A stretch of 64,000 bases of DNA from Streptomyces sp. NBC_01224 (GTDB lineage Bacteria; Actinomycetota; Actinomycetes; Streptomycetales; Streptomycetaceae). Shown here one piece after another: positions 32,376-42,382 of the stretch. The notes under the pieces are model-generated. The model saw nothing but the letters and a program-made list of their open reading frames with translations, was not told where the DNA came from and made no database searches. Positions within the stretch are counted from its first letter, which is position 1. Each line of letters starts with the position of its first letter. Location: the NCBI RefSeq assembly GCF_036002945.1, contig NZ_CP108529.1, forward strand, positions 4,521,001 to 4,585,000, written 5' to 3'. The translations under genes were made by a program, and so were the position numbers.

Positions 32376-33275
32376 ATGCGTCTGAGCACTGTGATTCTGC
32401 CCATCCACCGCTGGAGCGAGGGCCAAAAGGTCTGGCAGCACGCCGAAGAGCTGGGGTTCCACGCCGCCTACACCTACGACCATCTGGCCTGGCGGACCTT
32501 CCGCGACGGGCCGTGGTTCGGCGCGGTACCGACCCTCACCGCCGCGGCCGCCGCCACCCAGCGGCTGCGCCTGGGCACCCTCGTCACCTCCCCCAACTTC
32601 CGGCACCCCGTCACGCTCGCCAAGGACCTCATCACGCTGGACGACGTCTCCGACGGACGCGTCACCCTCGGCATCGGCGCGGGCGGCAACGGCTTCGATG
32701 CCACGACGCTGCGCCGGAGCGACGAGGAGCCGTGGACCCCGCGCGAACGGGCCGACCACTTCGATGAGTTCGTACCACTGCTCGACCAGCTGCTGCGCGA
32801 GCCCTCGGTGACGCACGAAGGCCGGTTCTACGCGGCGAACGAGGCCCGGAACATCCCCGGCTGTGTGCAGCGGCCCCGGCTTCCGTTCGCAGTGGCCGCC
32901 ACCGGGCCGCGCGGGATGAAGCTCGCCGCGCAGTACGGCCAGGCCTGGGTCACCACGGGCGACCCGAAGCTGTACGAAGCGGGGACCCCGGAGCAGTCCG
33001 TTGAGGCCATCCGCGGGCAGCTCACCAAGCTGGGCACGGCCTGCGAGTCCATCGGCCGGGATGTCGGCGAGCTGGACAAGATCCTTCTCACCGGTTTCAC
33101 GCCGGACCGCCCACTGCAGTCCTTCGACGCCTTCGTGGATTTCGCGGGCACACACTTCGCACTGGGCTTCACGGAGATCGTCATTCACTCGCCGATCCCG
33201 GACTCCGACTTCGCGGCGGACGAGAAGGTCTTCGAGCGTATCGCCACCGAGGGCCTTGCCCAGCTCGGACGCTGA
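32376..33275 (+). CDS. LLM class flavin/F420-dependent oxidoreductase
   Basis: 299 residues, ATG start. It is a luciferase-like TIM barrel: YTYDHLAWRTFRDGPWFGA near the N-terminus, RLRLGTLVTSPNFRHP, then DDVSDGRVTLGIGAGGNGFD, all typical of F420-dependent members in actinobacteria. The cofactor (F420 or FMN) and substrate are not determined by sequence. It stands as an apparently single gene. Confidence 0.9.
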   Translation: MRLSTVILPIHRWSEGQKVWQHAEELGFHAAYTYDHLAWRTFRDGPWFGAVPTLTAAAAATQRLRLGTLVTSPNFRHPVTLAKDLITLDDVSDGRVTLGIGAGGNGFDATTLRRSDEEPWTPRERADHFDEFVPLLDQLLREPSVTHEGRFYAANEARNIPGCVQRPRLPFAVAATGPRGMKLAAQYGQAWVTTGDPKLYEAGTPEQSVEAIRGQLTKLGTACESIGRDVGELDKILLTGFTPDRPLQSFDAFVDFAGTHFALGFTEIVIHSPIPDSDFAADEKVFERIATEGLAQLGR

Positions 33276-33466
33276 CAGGCCCAGCTCGGCTACTGACGGA
33301 TCCGGCTCGACCGCCGACCGGACGGCCACAAGCGCCGATCGGCCCGGCACTACCGCTCGAGAACCACTGGCATATGCACCAGGCATGTTCCCCTGGTCAG
33401 GGGCGCGCATCCTCATATGTGCGCCCCTCTGCACGCCCGTGCGCCTTCGTACGCGAGAATGGGCGG

Positions 33467-34333
33467 GTGACCTCAGCTACCGAATCGCCCTCTCCTGCCG
33501 CTCCCCGGCTGATCGCCACCGACCTGGACGGCACCCTGCTGCGCGACGACAAGACCGTCTCGGACCGTACGGTCGCCGCGCTCGCCGCCGCCGAGGAGGC
33601 CGGTATCGAGGTCTTCTTCGTCACTGGACGCCCGGCCCGCTGGATGGATGTCGTCAGCGATCACGTCCACGGACACGGCCTGGCGATCTGCGCGAACGGT
33701 GCCGCGGTCGCGGATCTGCATGCGGACGGCAAGTTGGTCAAGGTCCGTCCGCTGGAGCGCGGCATCGCCCTCGACGTCGTGCACACACTGCGCGCCGCCG
33801 CCCCCGGCGCCTCCTTCGCCGTCGAACTGACCACCGGCATCCACTACGAACCGGCCTACCCGCCCTTCAACCTGGACCCGGGTGCCACCGTCGCCATCGC
33901 CGAGAAGCTGCTCCACGAGGAGACACCCGGTACCGGCGCCCCCGTGCTGAAGCTCCTCGCCCACCACGCCGAACTGGCCCCGGACGACTTCCTCGCCCTG
34001 GCCCGTACGGCAGCCGGCCACCGAGCCTCCTTCACCCGGTCCAGCCCCACGGCCCTGCTGGAAGTCAGCGGCCCCGGAGTCTCCAAAGCCAGCACCCTGG
34101 CGCTCTGCTGCGCCGAGCGCGGCATCTCGCCCGCCGAGGTCGTCGCCTTCGGCGACATGCCCAACGACGTGGAGATGCTGCGCTGGGCCGGCACGTCGTA
34201 CGCGATGGGCAACGCCCACCCCGCCGCAATCGCCGCCGCCTCCGGCCGGACCGCCACCAACGGCGACGACGGCGTCGCGGTAGTCATCGAGCGGATCCTC
34301 ACCGAGCGCCGGACGGCCGGCGCGGCACGCTGA
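33467..34333 (+). CDS. HAD superfamily Cof-type phosphatase
   Basis: 288 residues from GTG 33467. HAD motifs: DLDGTLLRDDKTVSDRT, FVTGRPARW and FGDMPNDVEML, with a C2 cap. It is clearly paralogous to the serS-linked enzyme at 21853 (matching DLDGTLLR and GDMPND motifs and the ATNGDDGVAVV-type ending). Its role is small-molecule phosphate hydrolysis with unknown substrate. It converges on the sensor kinase gene. Confidence 0.92.
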   Translation: MTSATESPSPAAPRLIATDLDGTLLRDDKTVSDRTVAALAAAEEAGIEVFFVTGRPARWMDVVSDHVHGHGLAICANGAAVADLHADGKLVKVRPLERGIALDVVHTLRAAAPGASFAVELTTGIHYEPAYPPFNLDPGATVAIAEKLLHEETPGTGAPVLKLLAHHAELAPDDFLALARTAAGHRASFTRSSPTALLEVSGPGVSKASTLALCCAERGISPAEVVAFGDMPNDVEMLRWAGTSYAMGNAHPAAIAAASGRTATNGDDGVAVVIERILTERRTAGAAR

Positions 34334-34388
34334 GGCCCGCGCCCGGCAGCGTCCCCGCCGGCCGGATCCCCTGAGCGCCCGACCGCCC

Positions 34389-36095
34389 TCAGATCGGCGC
34401 CTCCCACACCACCGTCGTGCCGCCCCCGTCCTCCCCGATGCCGGGCCCGAACCAGCTCGCACCGCCGAGGGATTCCGCCCGGCGCGCCAGATTCCGCAGC
34501 CCGCTGCGCCGACCTCCCTCCGGGATGCCCACTCCGTCGTCGGCGACCGACAGCCGCACCGCGTCCCTCCCGTCGGGCAGCGTGGCGGTTGCATCGACGA
34601 CCACGTCGATCAACGACGCCTCGGCATGCCGGAAGGCATTGGACAGCGCCTCCCGCAGCGCAGCGATCAGGTTCTTGCCGGTCAGCTCGCCGACCAGCGA
34701 GTCGACCGGGCCGAGGAAGCGGTGCGAGGGCTTGAAGCCCAGCGGGACCGCCGCCATGTTGATCTCACGCAGGACGCGGGTGCGCAGCCCGGACGGCGCC
34801 TCGGCCGGCTCCTGCTGCAGTGCGAAGATCGCGGTACGGATCTCCTGGATGGTCACGTCCAGTTCGTCGACCGCCCGGCCGACACCCGTCTGCACCTCGG
34901 GCACGACCGACCGGCGCTGGGCGCTCTCCAACATCATCCCGGTGGCGAACAGCCGCTGGATGACCAGGTCGTGCAGATCGCGGGCGATCCGGTCGCGGTC
35001 CTCGTACACCGCGAGCCGCTCCCGGTCCCGCTGCGCCTCGGCCATCATCAGCGCGAGTGCGGCCTGCGAGGCGAACTGGGTGGCAAGGGTGCGTTCCGTC
35101 TCCGTGAATGGCCTTTCGCCGCGGGCGCGGGGGGTGGCGAGCGCGCCCAGCACCCGGCCACCGCTGTGCAGGGGCAGCAGCATGCTGGGGCCGAACCGGT
35201 GGGCCAGCGTGGTGACCATACGGGGATCGGTGGCCGAGTCGTCCACGAAGACCCCCTCGCCGTCCAGCAGCTTCGTAACCACCGGGCTCTCCGGCCCGAT
35301 GATCACCCCCAGCTGGCCTGAAGGGTTGTCCGCGGAGACGGCGACGATCTCCAGACCGCCCTCCTCGGCCGGCAGCAGCACGATCCCGGCGGCGGACGCG
35401 GCAAGATGGCGGGCCTGTTCGGCGACGACGGAGAGCGCGTCGTCGGCGTCACCGCCGGACAGCAAGGCGGTGGTCACGGCCACCGAGCCGTCGATCCACC
35501 GCTCGCGCTGGCGTGCCGCCTCGTACAGCCGGGCGTTGCCGATGGCGATCCCGGCCTCCGTGGCGAGCACCCGCACCATGTGCAGGTCGTAGTCGTTGAA
35601 CTCGCCCCCGTCGTCCTTCTCGGCCAGATAGAGATTTCCGAAGATCTCTCCCTGTACCCGGATCGGGACGCCGAGAAAGCTCCGCATCGGGGGATGGCCG
35701 GGCGGGAATCCGGCGAACCTCGGATCGGCCGTCAGATCGGCGAGCTTCACCGGTACCGGGTCGTGGATCAGTGCACCGAGCAGCCCCCGGTGCCCGTCCG
35801 GGCGACGGCCGATCTCGTGCGCCACCTCGTCCGAAACTCCGTACGTGACGAAATCTGAGAGTCCCGCACCCTCCTCGTCGACGACGCCGATGGCGGCGTA
35901 GCGGGAGTGGGCGAGTTCCGCCGCCGTCTCACAGATCCGGTCGAGGGTGGAGTGCAGTTCGAGGCCCGTGCCGACCGAACGCATGGCTTCCAGCAGCTGC
36001 GGTACACGGGCGGTGAGTTCGGTGGACAGGCCCTGCAGGCTGCGTGTCGCCTGCGTCGCGGCTTCGAGTGAGTCCTTCGGGTCCTGCTCTGGCAT
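34389..36095 (-). CDS. DevS/DosT-like sensor histidine kinase with two GAF domains
   Basis: 568 residues. GAF-A (about 45-190) contains FPPGHPPMRSFLGVPI, the segment that in mycobacterial DevS/DosT carries the proximal haem His (His134 here). GAF-B (about 215-355) follows, then HisKA_3 with RDRIARDLHD (phosphorylated His about 373) and a HATPase domain with LREALSNAFRHA and SGLRNLARRAESLGG. It is cytosolic, with no membrane segment. DevS-type kinases sense O2, NO, CO or redox. Position 57 bp downstream of cydDC, reading the same way, links it to low-oxygen respiration. No response regulator is adjacent. Confidence 0.9.
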   Translation of the reverse strand: MPEQDPKDSLEAATQATRSLQGLSTELTARVPQLLEAMRSVGTGLELHSTLDRICETAAELAHSRYAAIGVVDEEGAGLSDFVTYGVSDEVAHEIGRRPDGHRGLLGALIHDPVPVKLADLTADPRFAGFPPGHPPMRSFLGVPIRVQGEIFGNLYLAEKDDGGEFNDYDLHMVRVLATEAGIAIGNARLYEAARQRERWIDGSVAVTTALLSGGDADDALSVVAEQARHLAASAAGIVLLPAEEGGLEIVAVSADNPSGQLGVIIGPESPVVTKLLDGEGVFVDDSATDPRMVTTLAHRFGPSMLLPLHSGGRVLGALATPRARGERPFTETERTLATQFASQAALALMMAEAQRDRERLAVYEDRDRIARDLHDLVIQRLFATGMMLESAQRRSVVPEVQTGVGRAVDELDVTIQEIRTAIFALQQEPAEAPSGLRTRVLREINMAAVPLGFKPSHRFLGPVDSLVGELTGKNLIAALREALSNAFRHAEASLIDVVVDATATLPDGRDAVRLSVADDGVGIPEGGRRSGLRNLARRAESLGGASWFGPGIGEDGGGTTVVWEAPI

Positions 36096-36152
36096 ACCCC
36101 GAGAGTAGTTAGTCCCTATTGGGGAGGAAAGTCGGCTATCGTGCCGCCCGGC

Positions 36153-39100
36153 TCATGCCCGTACGCCCACGGCGTCCTCGGGCACCCGTACGGTCTCCCG
36201 CTCGCGCTCCAACATCCGGCGCAGCGGCCCCTCCTCAGCGGCGAGACCGGCGTACGGTCCCCGCTGCACGACCCGGCCGGCATCCAGCACCACCACCTCG
36301 TCGACGGCTTCGAGCCCTTGGAGGCGGTGGGTGATCAAAACCGTCGTACGCCCCCGGGTGGCGGCCAGCAGGTCCGCGGTCAGGGCGTCCGCGGTCGCCA
36401 GGTCGAGATGTTCCGCGGGCTCGTCCAGAACGAGTACGGGAAAGTCGGCGAGGATCGCCCGGGCCAGCGCGAGGCGCTGACGCTGGCCGCCGGAGAGGCG
36501 TGCGCCGTGTTCGCCGACAAGGGTGTCGAGCCCGTCGGGCAGCGCCTCGGCCCAGTCGAGCAGCCGTGCCCGGTCGAGAGCGGCCCGCAGTTCCTCGTCC
36601 GTCGCACCGGTACGGGCCAGCCGCAGGTTCTCCCGGATGGAACTGTCGAAGATATGGGCGTCCTGGGCACACAGCCCGACGAACTGCCGGACCGTGTCCC
36701 CCTCCAGTGCGGAGGCGTCGACACCGCCGATCCGGTAGGTCCCCGCCCGTGCGTCCAGGAAACGGAGCAGGACCTGCGCGAGGGTCGTCTTCCCGGAGCC
36801 GGAGGGCCCGACGACGGCGATGCGCCGGCCGGCCGTCAGCCTCAGGTCGACGGAGTCCAGGGCGTCCCGCCCCGCTCCCGCGTACCGGGCCGACAGTCCC
36901 CGCACCTCCAGCGGGAAGGGCGATCCGGGTGTCTCGGCCGGGCTGCCGGGTTCATGCACGGGCAGTGGGGCGTCCAGCACCTCGTACACCCGCTCCGCAC
37001 TCCGCTTGACCCGCTGCCGGTACTGCACGGCGAGCGGCAGACCGGTCACGGCCTCGAAGGCGGCCAGCGGCGTGAGTACCACCACCGCGAGTTCCACGCC
37101 CGCGAGCCGCCCGTCGTACACGGCGGGGAGGGAGACGAGGGCGGTGGCGACGACGGTGAGGCCGCTGATCAGAGCGATGAGACCGCCGCCGAGCGCGGTG
37201 GCGGTGGCCGCGCGGGCGGCGATGCGGGTCAGGACGCCGTCGGCCGCCCGGGTCCGCTCCGAGCGGGCGGGCAGGGCACCCGCGACGGTCAGTTCGGCGG
37301 TCCCGCCGAGCAGGTCCGTGATCCGGGTGGCCAGATCGGCACGTGCGGGGGCCAGTTGGCGTTCCGCGTGGCGAGAGCAGGCGCCGCTCACCAGCGGCAC
37401 TCCCACTCCGGCCAGCAGCAGTCCGGCGGCCAGCACGACGCCTGCCGCAGGCAGCAGCCAGCCGATGAATCCGGCGGTCGCCGCCCCCACGACCACGGCG
37501 GTCCCGGCGGGCAGCAGCCAGCGCAGCCAGTAGTCCTGCAAGGCGTCGACATCGGCGACGAGCCGGGAGAGCAGGTCCCCGCGCCGGGTGCGGCGCAGAC
37601 CGGCCGGCGCGATGCGCTCCAGCCCTCGGTAGACCGCGACGCGCAGTTCGGCGAGCATCTTGAGCACGGCGTCGTGCGACACCAGGCGCTCGGCGTAGCG
37701 GAAGACGGCTCGTCCGAGGCCGAAGGCGCGGGTCGCGGTCACGGCGACCATCAGATAGAGCACCGGGGGCTGCTCGGAGGCGCGGGAGATCAGCCAGCCG
37801 GAGACGGCCATGAGCCCGACGGCCGAGCCCAGGGCGAGGCTTCCCAGCAGCAGCGCGAGTGCCAGCTGTCCGCGCTGTGCCCCTGCGGCCTCCCTGACCC
37901 GGGCCAGGACCTGCCCCGGGCGGGCCGCGGTGTCCCGCAGCACCCCGGGCTCCGGCACAGCGTCACTCTCGCCGGCGGGTGCACTCGCCGGCCGTGGTAC
38001 GGCGGCGGACACCTCGGGCTTCTCCGGCCGAAGTGTCACGCCCGGTTCCAGTGTCACCACCCGGTCGGCCACCGAGAGCAGGGCCGGGCGGTGCACGACC
38101 AGCAGCACGGTCCGCCCCGCCGCCAGCCTTCGTACCGCCTCGACGATGCCCGCTTCCGTCTCGCCGTCCAGGCTCGCGGTCGGCTCGTCGAGCAGCAGCA
38201 GCGGCCGGTCGGCGAGGAAGGCCCGCGCGAGCGCGAGGCGCTGGCGCTGGCCGGCGGAGAGGCCCGCACCGTCCTCGCCGAGGAGCGTCTGCGCGCCGTC
38301 CGGCAGTTCCGCCACGAAGTCGTACGCCCCCGCGTCCCGCAGCGCCGCAGTCACGGCGCCGTCGTCCGCGTCCGGCCGGGCCAGCCGTACGTTCTCCGCG
38401 ATCGTGCCTGCGAAAAGATACGGGCGCTGCGGCACCCAGGCGATCCGTTCCCGCCAGTGCTCGGGTGCCAGCGCCGCCAGATCGACGCCACCGATCCGCA
38501 CCCGCCCCTCGTCGGGTGCCGTGAATCCCAGCACCACATCGAGCAAGGTGGATTTCCCGACGCCGCTCGGGCCGACCAGGGCAACGGTCTCCCCCTCGTC
38601 CACCACCAACGAGGCCCCGTCCAGCGAAGCTTCGGTACGGCCTTCATGCCGTACGGTCACCCCCTCAAGCTCCAGCCGCAGCGACTCCGGGGTGTGCTCC
38701 GTACCGCCCGGCCGGGGCTCGGTCTCCAGGACCGAGAAGATCTCCTCCGCGGCCGAGAGCCCCTCAGCGGCCGCGTGGTACTGCGCGCCGACCTGGCGGA
38801 TCGGCAGATAGGCCTCGGGCGCCAGGATCAGCACCACCAGGCCGGTGTAGAGGTCGAGTTCGCCGTGCACGAGCCTCATACCGATGGTGACGGCGACGAG
38901 GGCCACCGACAGGGTCGCCAGCAGCTCCAGGGCAAAGGACGACAGGAACGCGATCCGCAGCGTCCGCAGCGTGGCCCGCCGGTACTGCGAGGTGATGGTG
39001 CGGATGGATTCGGCCTGGGCCTTGGCCCGGCCGAAGACCTTCAGCGTCGGCAGTCCGGCGACCACGTCGAGGAAGTGCCCGGAGAGCCGGGACAACAGCC

Positions 39101-39671
39101 GCCACTGGCGGTCCATCCGCGACTGGGTGGCCCAGCCGATCAGGATCATGAAGAGCGGGATGAGCGGCAGCGTGACCACGATGATCGCTGCCGAGACCCA
39201 GTCCTCGGTGACGATCCTGGCAAGGACCGCCACCGGGACAACCACCGCGAGTCCGAGCTGCGGCAGATAACGCGCGAAGTAGTCGTCGAGGGCGTCGACC
39301 CCACGGGTGGCAAGCGCCACCAGGGAGCCGGTGCGCTGCCCGCTCAGCCAGCCGGGCCCGAGCGCCGCGGCCCGCTCCAGCAGCCGGCTGCGGAGTTCGG
39401 ACTTGACTGCCGCGCTGGCCCGGTATGCGGCCAGTTCGGTCAGCCACGAGACCAGCCCCCGGCCGAGCGCGACGGCCGCGAGCATGATCAGCGGAGTCCG
39501 CAGACCGGAGACGGCCAGTCCGTCCTCGAACCCGCCCACCACCACTTCGGCGATGAGCATGGCCTGGGCGATGACCAGCGCCGCCCCGACAACTCCGAGT
39601 GCCACCACGGCTGCCAGGAAGAGGCGGGTGGCGCGGGCGTAGCGGAGCAGGCGCGGGTCGATCGGTTTCAC
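36153..39671 (-). CDS. cydDC: Fused CydD-CydC thiol-reductant ABC exporter
   Basis: 1172 residues; GTG start at 39671 lying inside a perfect parS site. Two complete ABC exporter halves are fused: CydD-like (about 1-560; Walker A GPSGVGKS, signature LSAGQRQR, LLLDEPTASLDG) and CydC-like (about 600-1172; GPSGSGKT, LSGGQRQR, LVLDEPAEHLD), each with about six membrane helices. In E. coli the two halves are separate and export cysteine/glutathione needed to assemble cytochrome bd. The fusion is usual for Streptomyces. It follows cydB by 79 bp. Confidence 0.95.
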   Translation of the reverse strand: MKPIDPRLLRYARATRLFLAAVVALGVVGAALVIAQAMLIAEVVVGGFEDGLAVSGLRTPLIMLAAVALGRGLVSWLTELAAYRASAAVKSELRSRLLERAAALGPGWLSGQRTGSLVALATRGVDALDDYFARYLPQLGLAVVVPVAVLARIVTEDWVSAAIIVVTLPLIPLFMILIGWATQSRMDRQWRLLSRLSGHFLDVVAGLPTLKVFGRAKAQAESIRTITSQYRRATLRTLRIAFLSSFALELLATLSVALVAVTIGMRLVHGELDLYTGLVVLILAPEAYLPIRQVGAQYHAAAEGLSAAEEIFSVLETEPRPGGTEHTPESLRLELEGVTVRHEGRTEASLDGASLVVDEGETVALVGPSGVGKSTLLDVVLGFTAPDEGRVRIGGVDLAALAPEHWRERIAWVPQRPYLFAGTIAENVRLARPDADDGAVTAALRDAGAYDFVAELPDGAQTLLGEDGAGLSAGQRQRLALARAFLADRPLLLLDEPTASLDGETEAGIVEAVRRLAAGRTVLLVVHRPALLSVADRVVTLEPGVTLRPEKPEVSAAVPRPASAPAGESDAVPEPGVLRDTAARPGQVLARVREAAGAQRGQLALALLLGSLALGSAVGLMAVSGWLISRASEQPPVLYLMVAVTATRAFGLGRAVFRYAERLVSHDAVLKMLAELRVAVYRGLERIAPAGLRRTRRGDLLSRLVADVDALQDYWLRWLLPAGTAVVVGAATAGFIGWLLPAAGVVLAAGLLLAGVGVPLVSGACSRHAERQLAPARADLATRITDLLGGTAELTVAGALPARSERTRAADGVLTRIAARAATATALGGGLIALISGLTVVATALVSLPAVYDGRLAGVELAVVVLTPLAAFEAVTGLPLAVQYRQRVKRSAERVYEVLDAPLPVHEPGSPAETPGSPFPLEVRGLSARYAGAGRDALDSVDLRLTAGRRIAVVGPSGSGKTTLAQVLLRFLDARAGTYRIGGVDASALEGDTVRQFVGLCAQDAHIFDSSIRENLRLARTGATDEELRAALDRARLLDWAEALPDGLDTLVGEHGARLSGGQRQRLALARAILADFPVLVLDEPAEHLDLATADALTADLLAATRGRTTVLITHRLQGLEAVDEVVVLDAGRVVQRGPYAGLAAEEGPLRRMLERERETVRVPEDAVGVRA

Positions 39672-39678
39672 GTGAAAC
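39665..39678. other. parS site (ParB-binding) at the cydDC start
   Basis: Perfect palindrome GTTTCACGTGAAAC, the parS sequence bound by ParB in Streptomyces. It overlaps the GTG start codon of cydDC (39669-39671). It marks oriC-proximal DNA used for chromosome segregation. Confidence 0.92.
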
Positions 39679-39750
39679 AGCCCCCAGTGAGCTCGGTCGG
39701 CGGACCTGGGCCTGTCCGGCGGATCAGGGTCGGGCAGGCCCCAGGTGCGT

Positions 39751-40752
39751 TCAGTGCGCTTCGGCGATGTGCTGCGTACCGATGCGCTTACGGAACACCC
39801 AGTACGTCCAGCCCTGGTAGAGCAGGACGACCGGGGTGGCGATCCCCGCGCACCAGGTCATGATCTTCAGCGTGTACGGGGTGGACGAGGCGTTGGTGAC
39901 CGTGAGGCTCCAGGCGTCGTTCAGCGAGGACGGCATGACGTTCGGGAAGAGCGTCAGGAAGAGCATCGCGACCGCGGCCACGATGGTCACGCCGGAGAGC
40001 GCGAACGACCAGCCCTCGCGTCCCGCCGCGATCGCACCGATCGCGCCGACCAGTGCCACCACGGTGGTGATCATCGCCAGCAGGCTCCAGCCGTCGCCGT
40101 TGTCGATCTGGGTCCAGATCAGGAAGCCGAGTGCGAGCACCGCGGTGACCGGCCCGAGCTTCAGCGCCAGCTTGCGCGCCCGCCCCCGGATGTCCCCGAC
40201 GGTCTTGAGTCCCGCGAACACGGCACCATGGAAGGTGAAGAGGGTGAGCGTGACCAGTCCGCCGAGGATGGCGTACGGGTTGAGCAGGTCCCAGAAGGTG
40301 CCCACGTACTCCATGTCGGCGTCGATCTTCACGCCGCGCACGATGTTCCCGAAGGCCACGCCCCAGAGCAGGGCCGGGATCAGCGAGGTCCAGAAGATCG
40401 CGTGTTCCCAGTTGGTCTGCCACTTCTCCTCGGGACGCTTCGACCGGTACTCGAAGGCGACACCTCGCACGATCAGGCAGACCAGGATGATCAGCAGCGG
40501 CAGGTAGAAGCCGGAGAACAGGGTGGCGTACCACTCGGGGAAGGCGGCGAAGGTCGCACCGCCCGCGGTGAGCAGCCACACTTCATTGCCGTCCCAGACG
40601 GGCCCGATCGTATTGATCAGAACCCGCCGCTCCTTGCGGTCGCGGGCCAGCAGCTTGGTGAGGACACCGATCCCGAAGTCGAATCCCTCCAGGAAGAAGT
40701 AGCCGGTCCAGAGGACGGCGATGAGCACGAACCAGACGTCGTGGAGTTCCAT
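39751..40752 (-). CDS. cydB: Cytochrome bd ubiquinol/menaquinol oxidase subunit II
   Basis: 333 residues with about eight to nine membrane helices, starting MELHDVWFVLIAVLWTGYFF with the conserved FLEGFDFGIG. CydB forms the membrane partner of CydA in the high-affinity quinol oxidase. It lies 18 bp downstream of cydA and 79 bp upstream of cydDC, so a cydA-cydB-cydDC operon is expected. Confidence 0.96.
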   Translation of the reverse strand: MELHDVWFVLIAVLWTGYFFLEGFDFGIGVLTKLLARDRKERRVLINTIGPVWDGNEVWLLTAGGATFAAFPEWYATLFSGFYLPLLIILVCLIVRGVAFEYRSKRPEEKWQTNWEHAIFWTSLIPALLWGVAFGNIVRGVKIDADMEYVGTFWDLLNPYAILGGLVTLTLFTFHGAVFAGLKTVGDIRGRARKLALKLGPVTAVLALGFLIWTQIDNGDGWSLLAMITTVVALVGAIGAIAAGREGWSFALSGVTIVAAVAMLFLTLFPNVMPSSLNDAWSLTVTNASSTPYTLKIMTWCAGIATPVVLLYQGWTYWVFRKRIGTQHIAEAH

Positions 40753-40770
40753 CTCTCAGCTCCTCTGCTC

Positions 40771-42282
40771 TCAGTAGGAGAAGGCCATCGGCCGGTCGGC
40801 GTCGTCATGGTCGTCGCCGCCGATCTTGGTGGGCGGGTTGAGGTCGGCCTCCGTGAGCTCCGGCGGTCCGGCCTTGATGTACTTCACGAGCAGCTTGACC
40901 TCGATCACCGCGAGCGCGGCGTAGAGCAGGGTGAAGCCGATCATCGAGGTGAGTACCTCGCCCTGCGAGGTGCCGGGGGAGACCGCGTCGCGGGTCTGGA
41001 GCACGCCGTAGACGACCCAGGGCTGGCGGCCCATCTCGGTGAAGATCCAGCCCCAGGAGTTGGCGATCAACGGGAAGAGCAGCGTCCAGAGCGCGACGAT
41101 CCAGTAGCACTTGGCGAGCTTCGGGCTGAGTGCCTTGTTCTTGAAGAGGACGAGGTGGGGCACTTCGTCCTCACCGGTCCTCATTCCCGGCGGCAGCATG
41201 AACTTCCTTCGCGTCAGCCACAGTCCGAGGATGCCGAGGGCGAAGGACGCCATTCCGAAGCCGATCATCCAGCGGAAGCTCCAGAACGCGACCGGGATGT
41301 TGGGCCGGTAGTCACCGGGACCGAACTTCTCCTGCTCGGCCTTGTTGATGTCATTGATGCCAGGGACGTACGAAGTGAAGCTGTCGTCCGCGAGGAAGGA
41401 CAGTATCCCCGGGATTGAGATCTCCACGGTGTTGTGGCCCTTGGCCACATCGCCGACCGCGAAGATCGAGAAGGGTGCCGAGTCCTGCCCCTCCCAGAGC
41501 GCCTCGGCGGCGGCCATCTTCATCGGCTGCTGCTTGAACATGACCTTGCCGAGCTGGTCACCGCTGATGGCGGTGAGAAGTCCGGCGATCACCACGGTGA
41601 CCAGTCCGAGCCGCAGCGAGGTCCGCATCACCGGGATGTGCTTCTTGCGCGCCAGATGGAACGCGGCGATACCGACCATGAACGCGCCTCCGACCAGGAA
41701 GGCAGCGGTGATGGTGTGGAAGAACTGGGCGAGCGCGGTGTTCTGGGTGAGCACATGCCAGAAGTCGGTGAGCTCGGCCCGGCCGCGCTCCTTGTTGATC
41801 CGGTAGCCGACCGGGTGCTGCATCCAGGAGTTGGCCGCCAGGATGAAGTACGCGGACAGGATGGTCCCGATGGAGACCATCCAGATGCAGGCGAGATGGA
41901 TCTTCTTCGGCAGCTTGTCCCAGCCGAAGATCCACAGCCCGATGAACGTGGACTCGAAGAAGAAGGCGATCAGTGCCTCGAACGCGAGCGGGGCACCGAA
42001 GATGTCGCCGACGAACCGTGAGTAGTCGGACCAGTTCATACCGAACTGGAACTCTTGGACGATGCCGGTGACGACACCCATGGCGATGTTGATCAGGAAG
42101 AGCTTTCCCCAGAATTTCGTCGCTCTGAGGTACTTCTCGTTGTTCGTCCGCACCCAGGCGGTCTGCAGGCCGGCGGTGAGCGCAGCGAGAGAGATCGTCA
42201 GTGGGACGAACAGGAAGTGGTAGACGGTGGTGATACCGAACTGCCATCGCGCCAGGGTTTCCGGCGCCAGAGCTAGCTCCAC
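40771..42282 (-). CDS. cydA: Cytochrome bd quinol oxidase subunit I
   Basis: 503 residues. The N-terminus ALAPETLARWQFGITTVYHFLFVPLTISL carries the haem-ligand His in the first helix; nine helices are recognisable. The protein lacks the long Q-loop of E. coli CydA and is of the short-Q-loop type. It binds haems b558, b595 and d and reduces O2 at low oxygen. A perfect Rex operator lies 85 bp upstream, so expression should rise when NADH/NAD is high. Confidence 0.96.
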   Translation of the reverse strand: MELALAPETLARWQFGITTVYHFLFVPLTISLAALTAGLQTAWVRTNNEKYLRATKFWGKLFLINIAMGVVTGIVQEFQFGMNWSDYSRFVGDIFGAPLAFEALIAFFFESTFIGLWIFGWDKLPKKIHLACIWMVSIGTILSAYFILAANSWMQHPVGYRINKERGRAELTDFWHVLTQNTALAQFFHTITAAFLVGGAFMVGIAAFHLARKKHIPVMRTSLRLGLVTVVIAGLLTAISGDQLGKVMFKQQPMKMAAAEALWEGQDSAPFSIFAVGDVAKGHNTVEISIPGILSFLADDSFTSYVPGINDINKAEQEKFGPGDYRPNIPVAFWSFRWMIGFGMASFALGILGLWLTRRKFMLPPGMRTGEDEVPHLVLFKNKALSPKLAKCYWIVALWTLLFPLIANSWGWIFTEMGRQPWVVYGVLQTRDAVSPGTSQGEVLTSMIGFTLLYAALAVIEVKLLVKYIKAGPPELTEADLNPPTKIGGDDHDDADRPMAFSY

Positions 42283-42366
42283 GTCGTCTTCTCCTTAAGT
42301 CGCCGTAGTGACACCGGCAGTTTGCCCTTTTAATCCGACTAATCATGGGAGGAAACAGGACACGCT

Positions 42367-42382
42367 TGTGAACGCGTTCACA
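42367..42382. promoter_or_regulatory. Rex operator (ROP) upstream of cydA
   Basis: TGTGAACGCGTTCACA is a perfect 16-bp dyad matching the Rex consensus TGTGAACNNNTTCACA. Rex is the NADH-sensing repressor that controls cydABCD in S. coelicolor. The site is 85 bp before the cydA ATG. Confidence 0.93.

Noticed and set aside
33075..33095. GGTTTCACGCCGGA in the LLM oxidoreductase gene as parS
   Set aside because: Half-site only, explained by coding sequence.
36141..39863. 1240-codon open frame antisense to cydDC
   Set aside because: Product is low-complexity Gly/Arg/Gln/Pro with no family resemblance; it is a GC-bias shadow of the real fused transporter.
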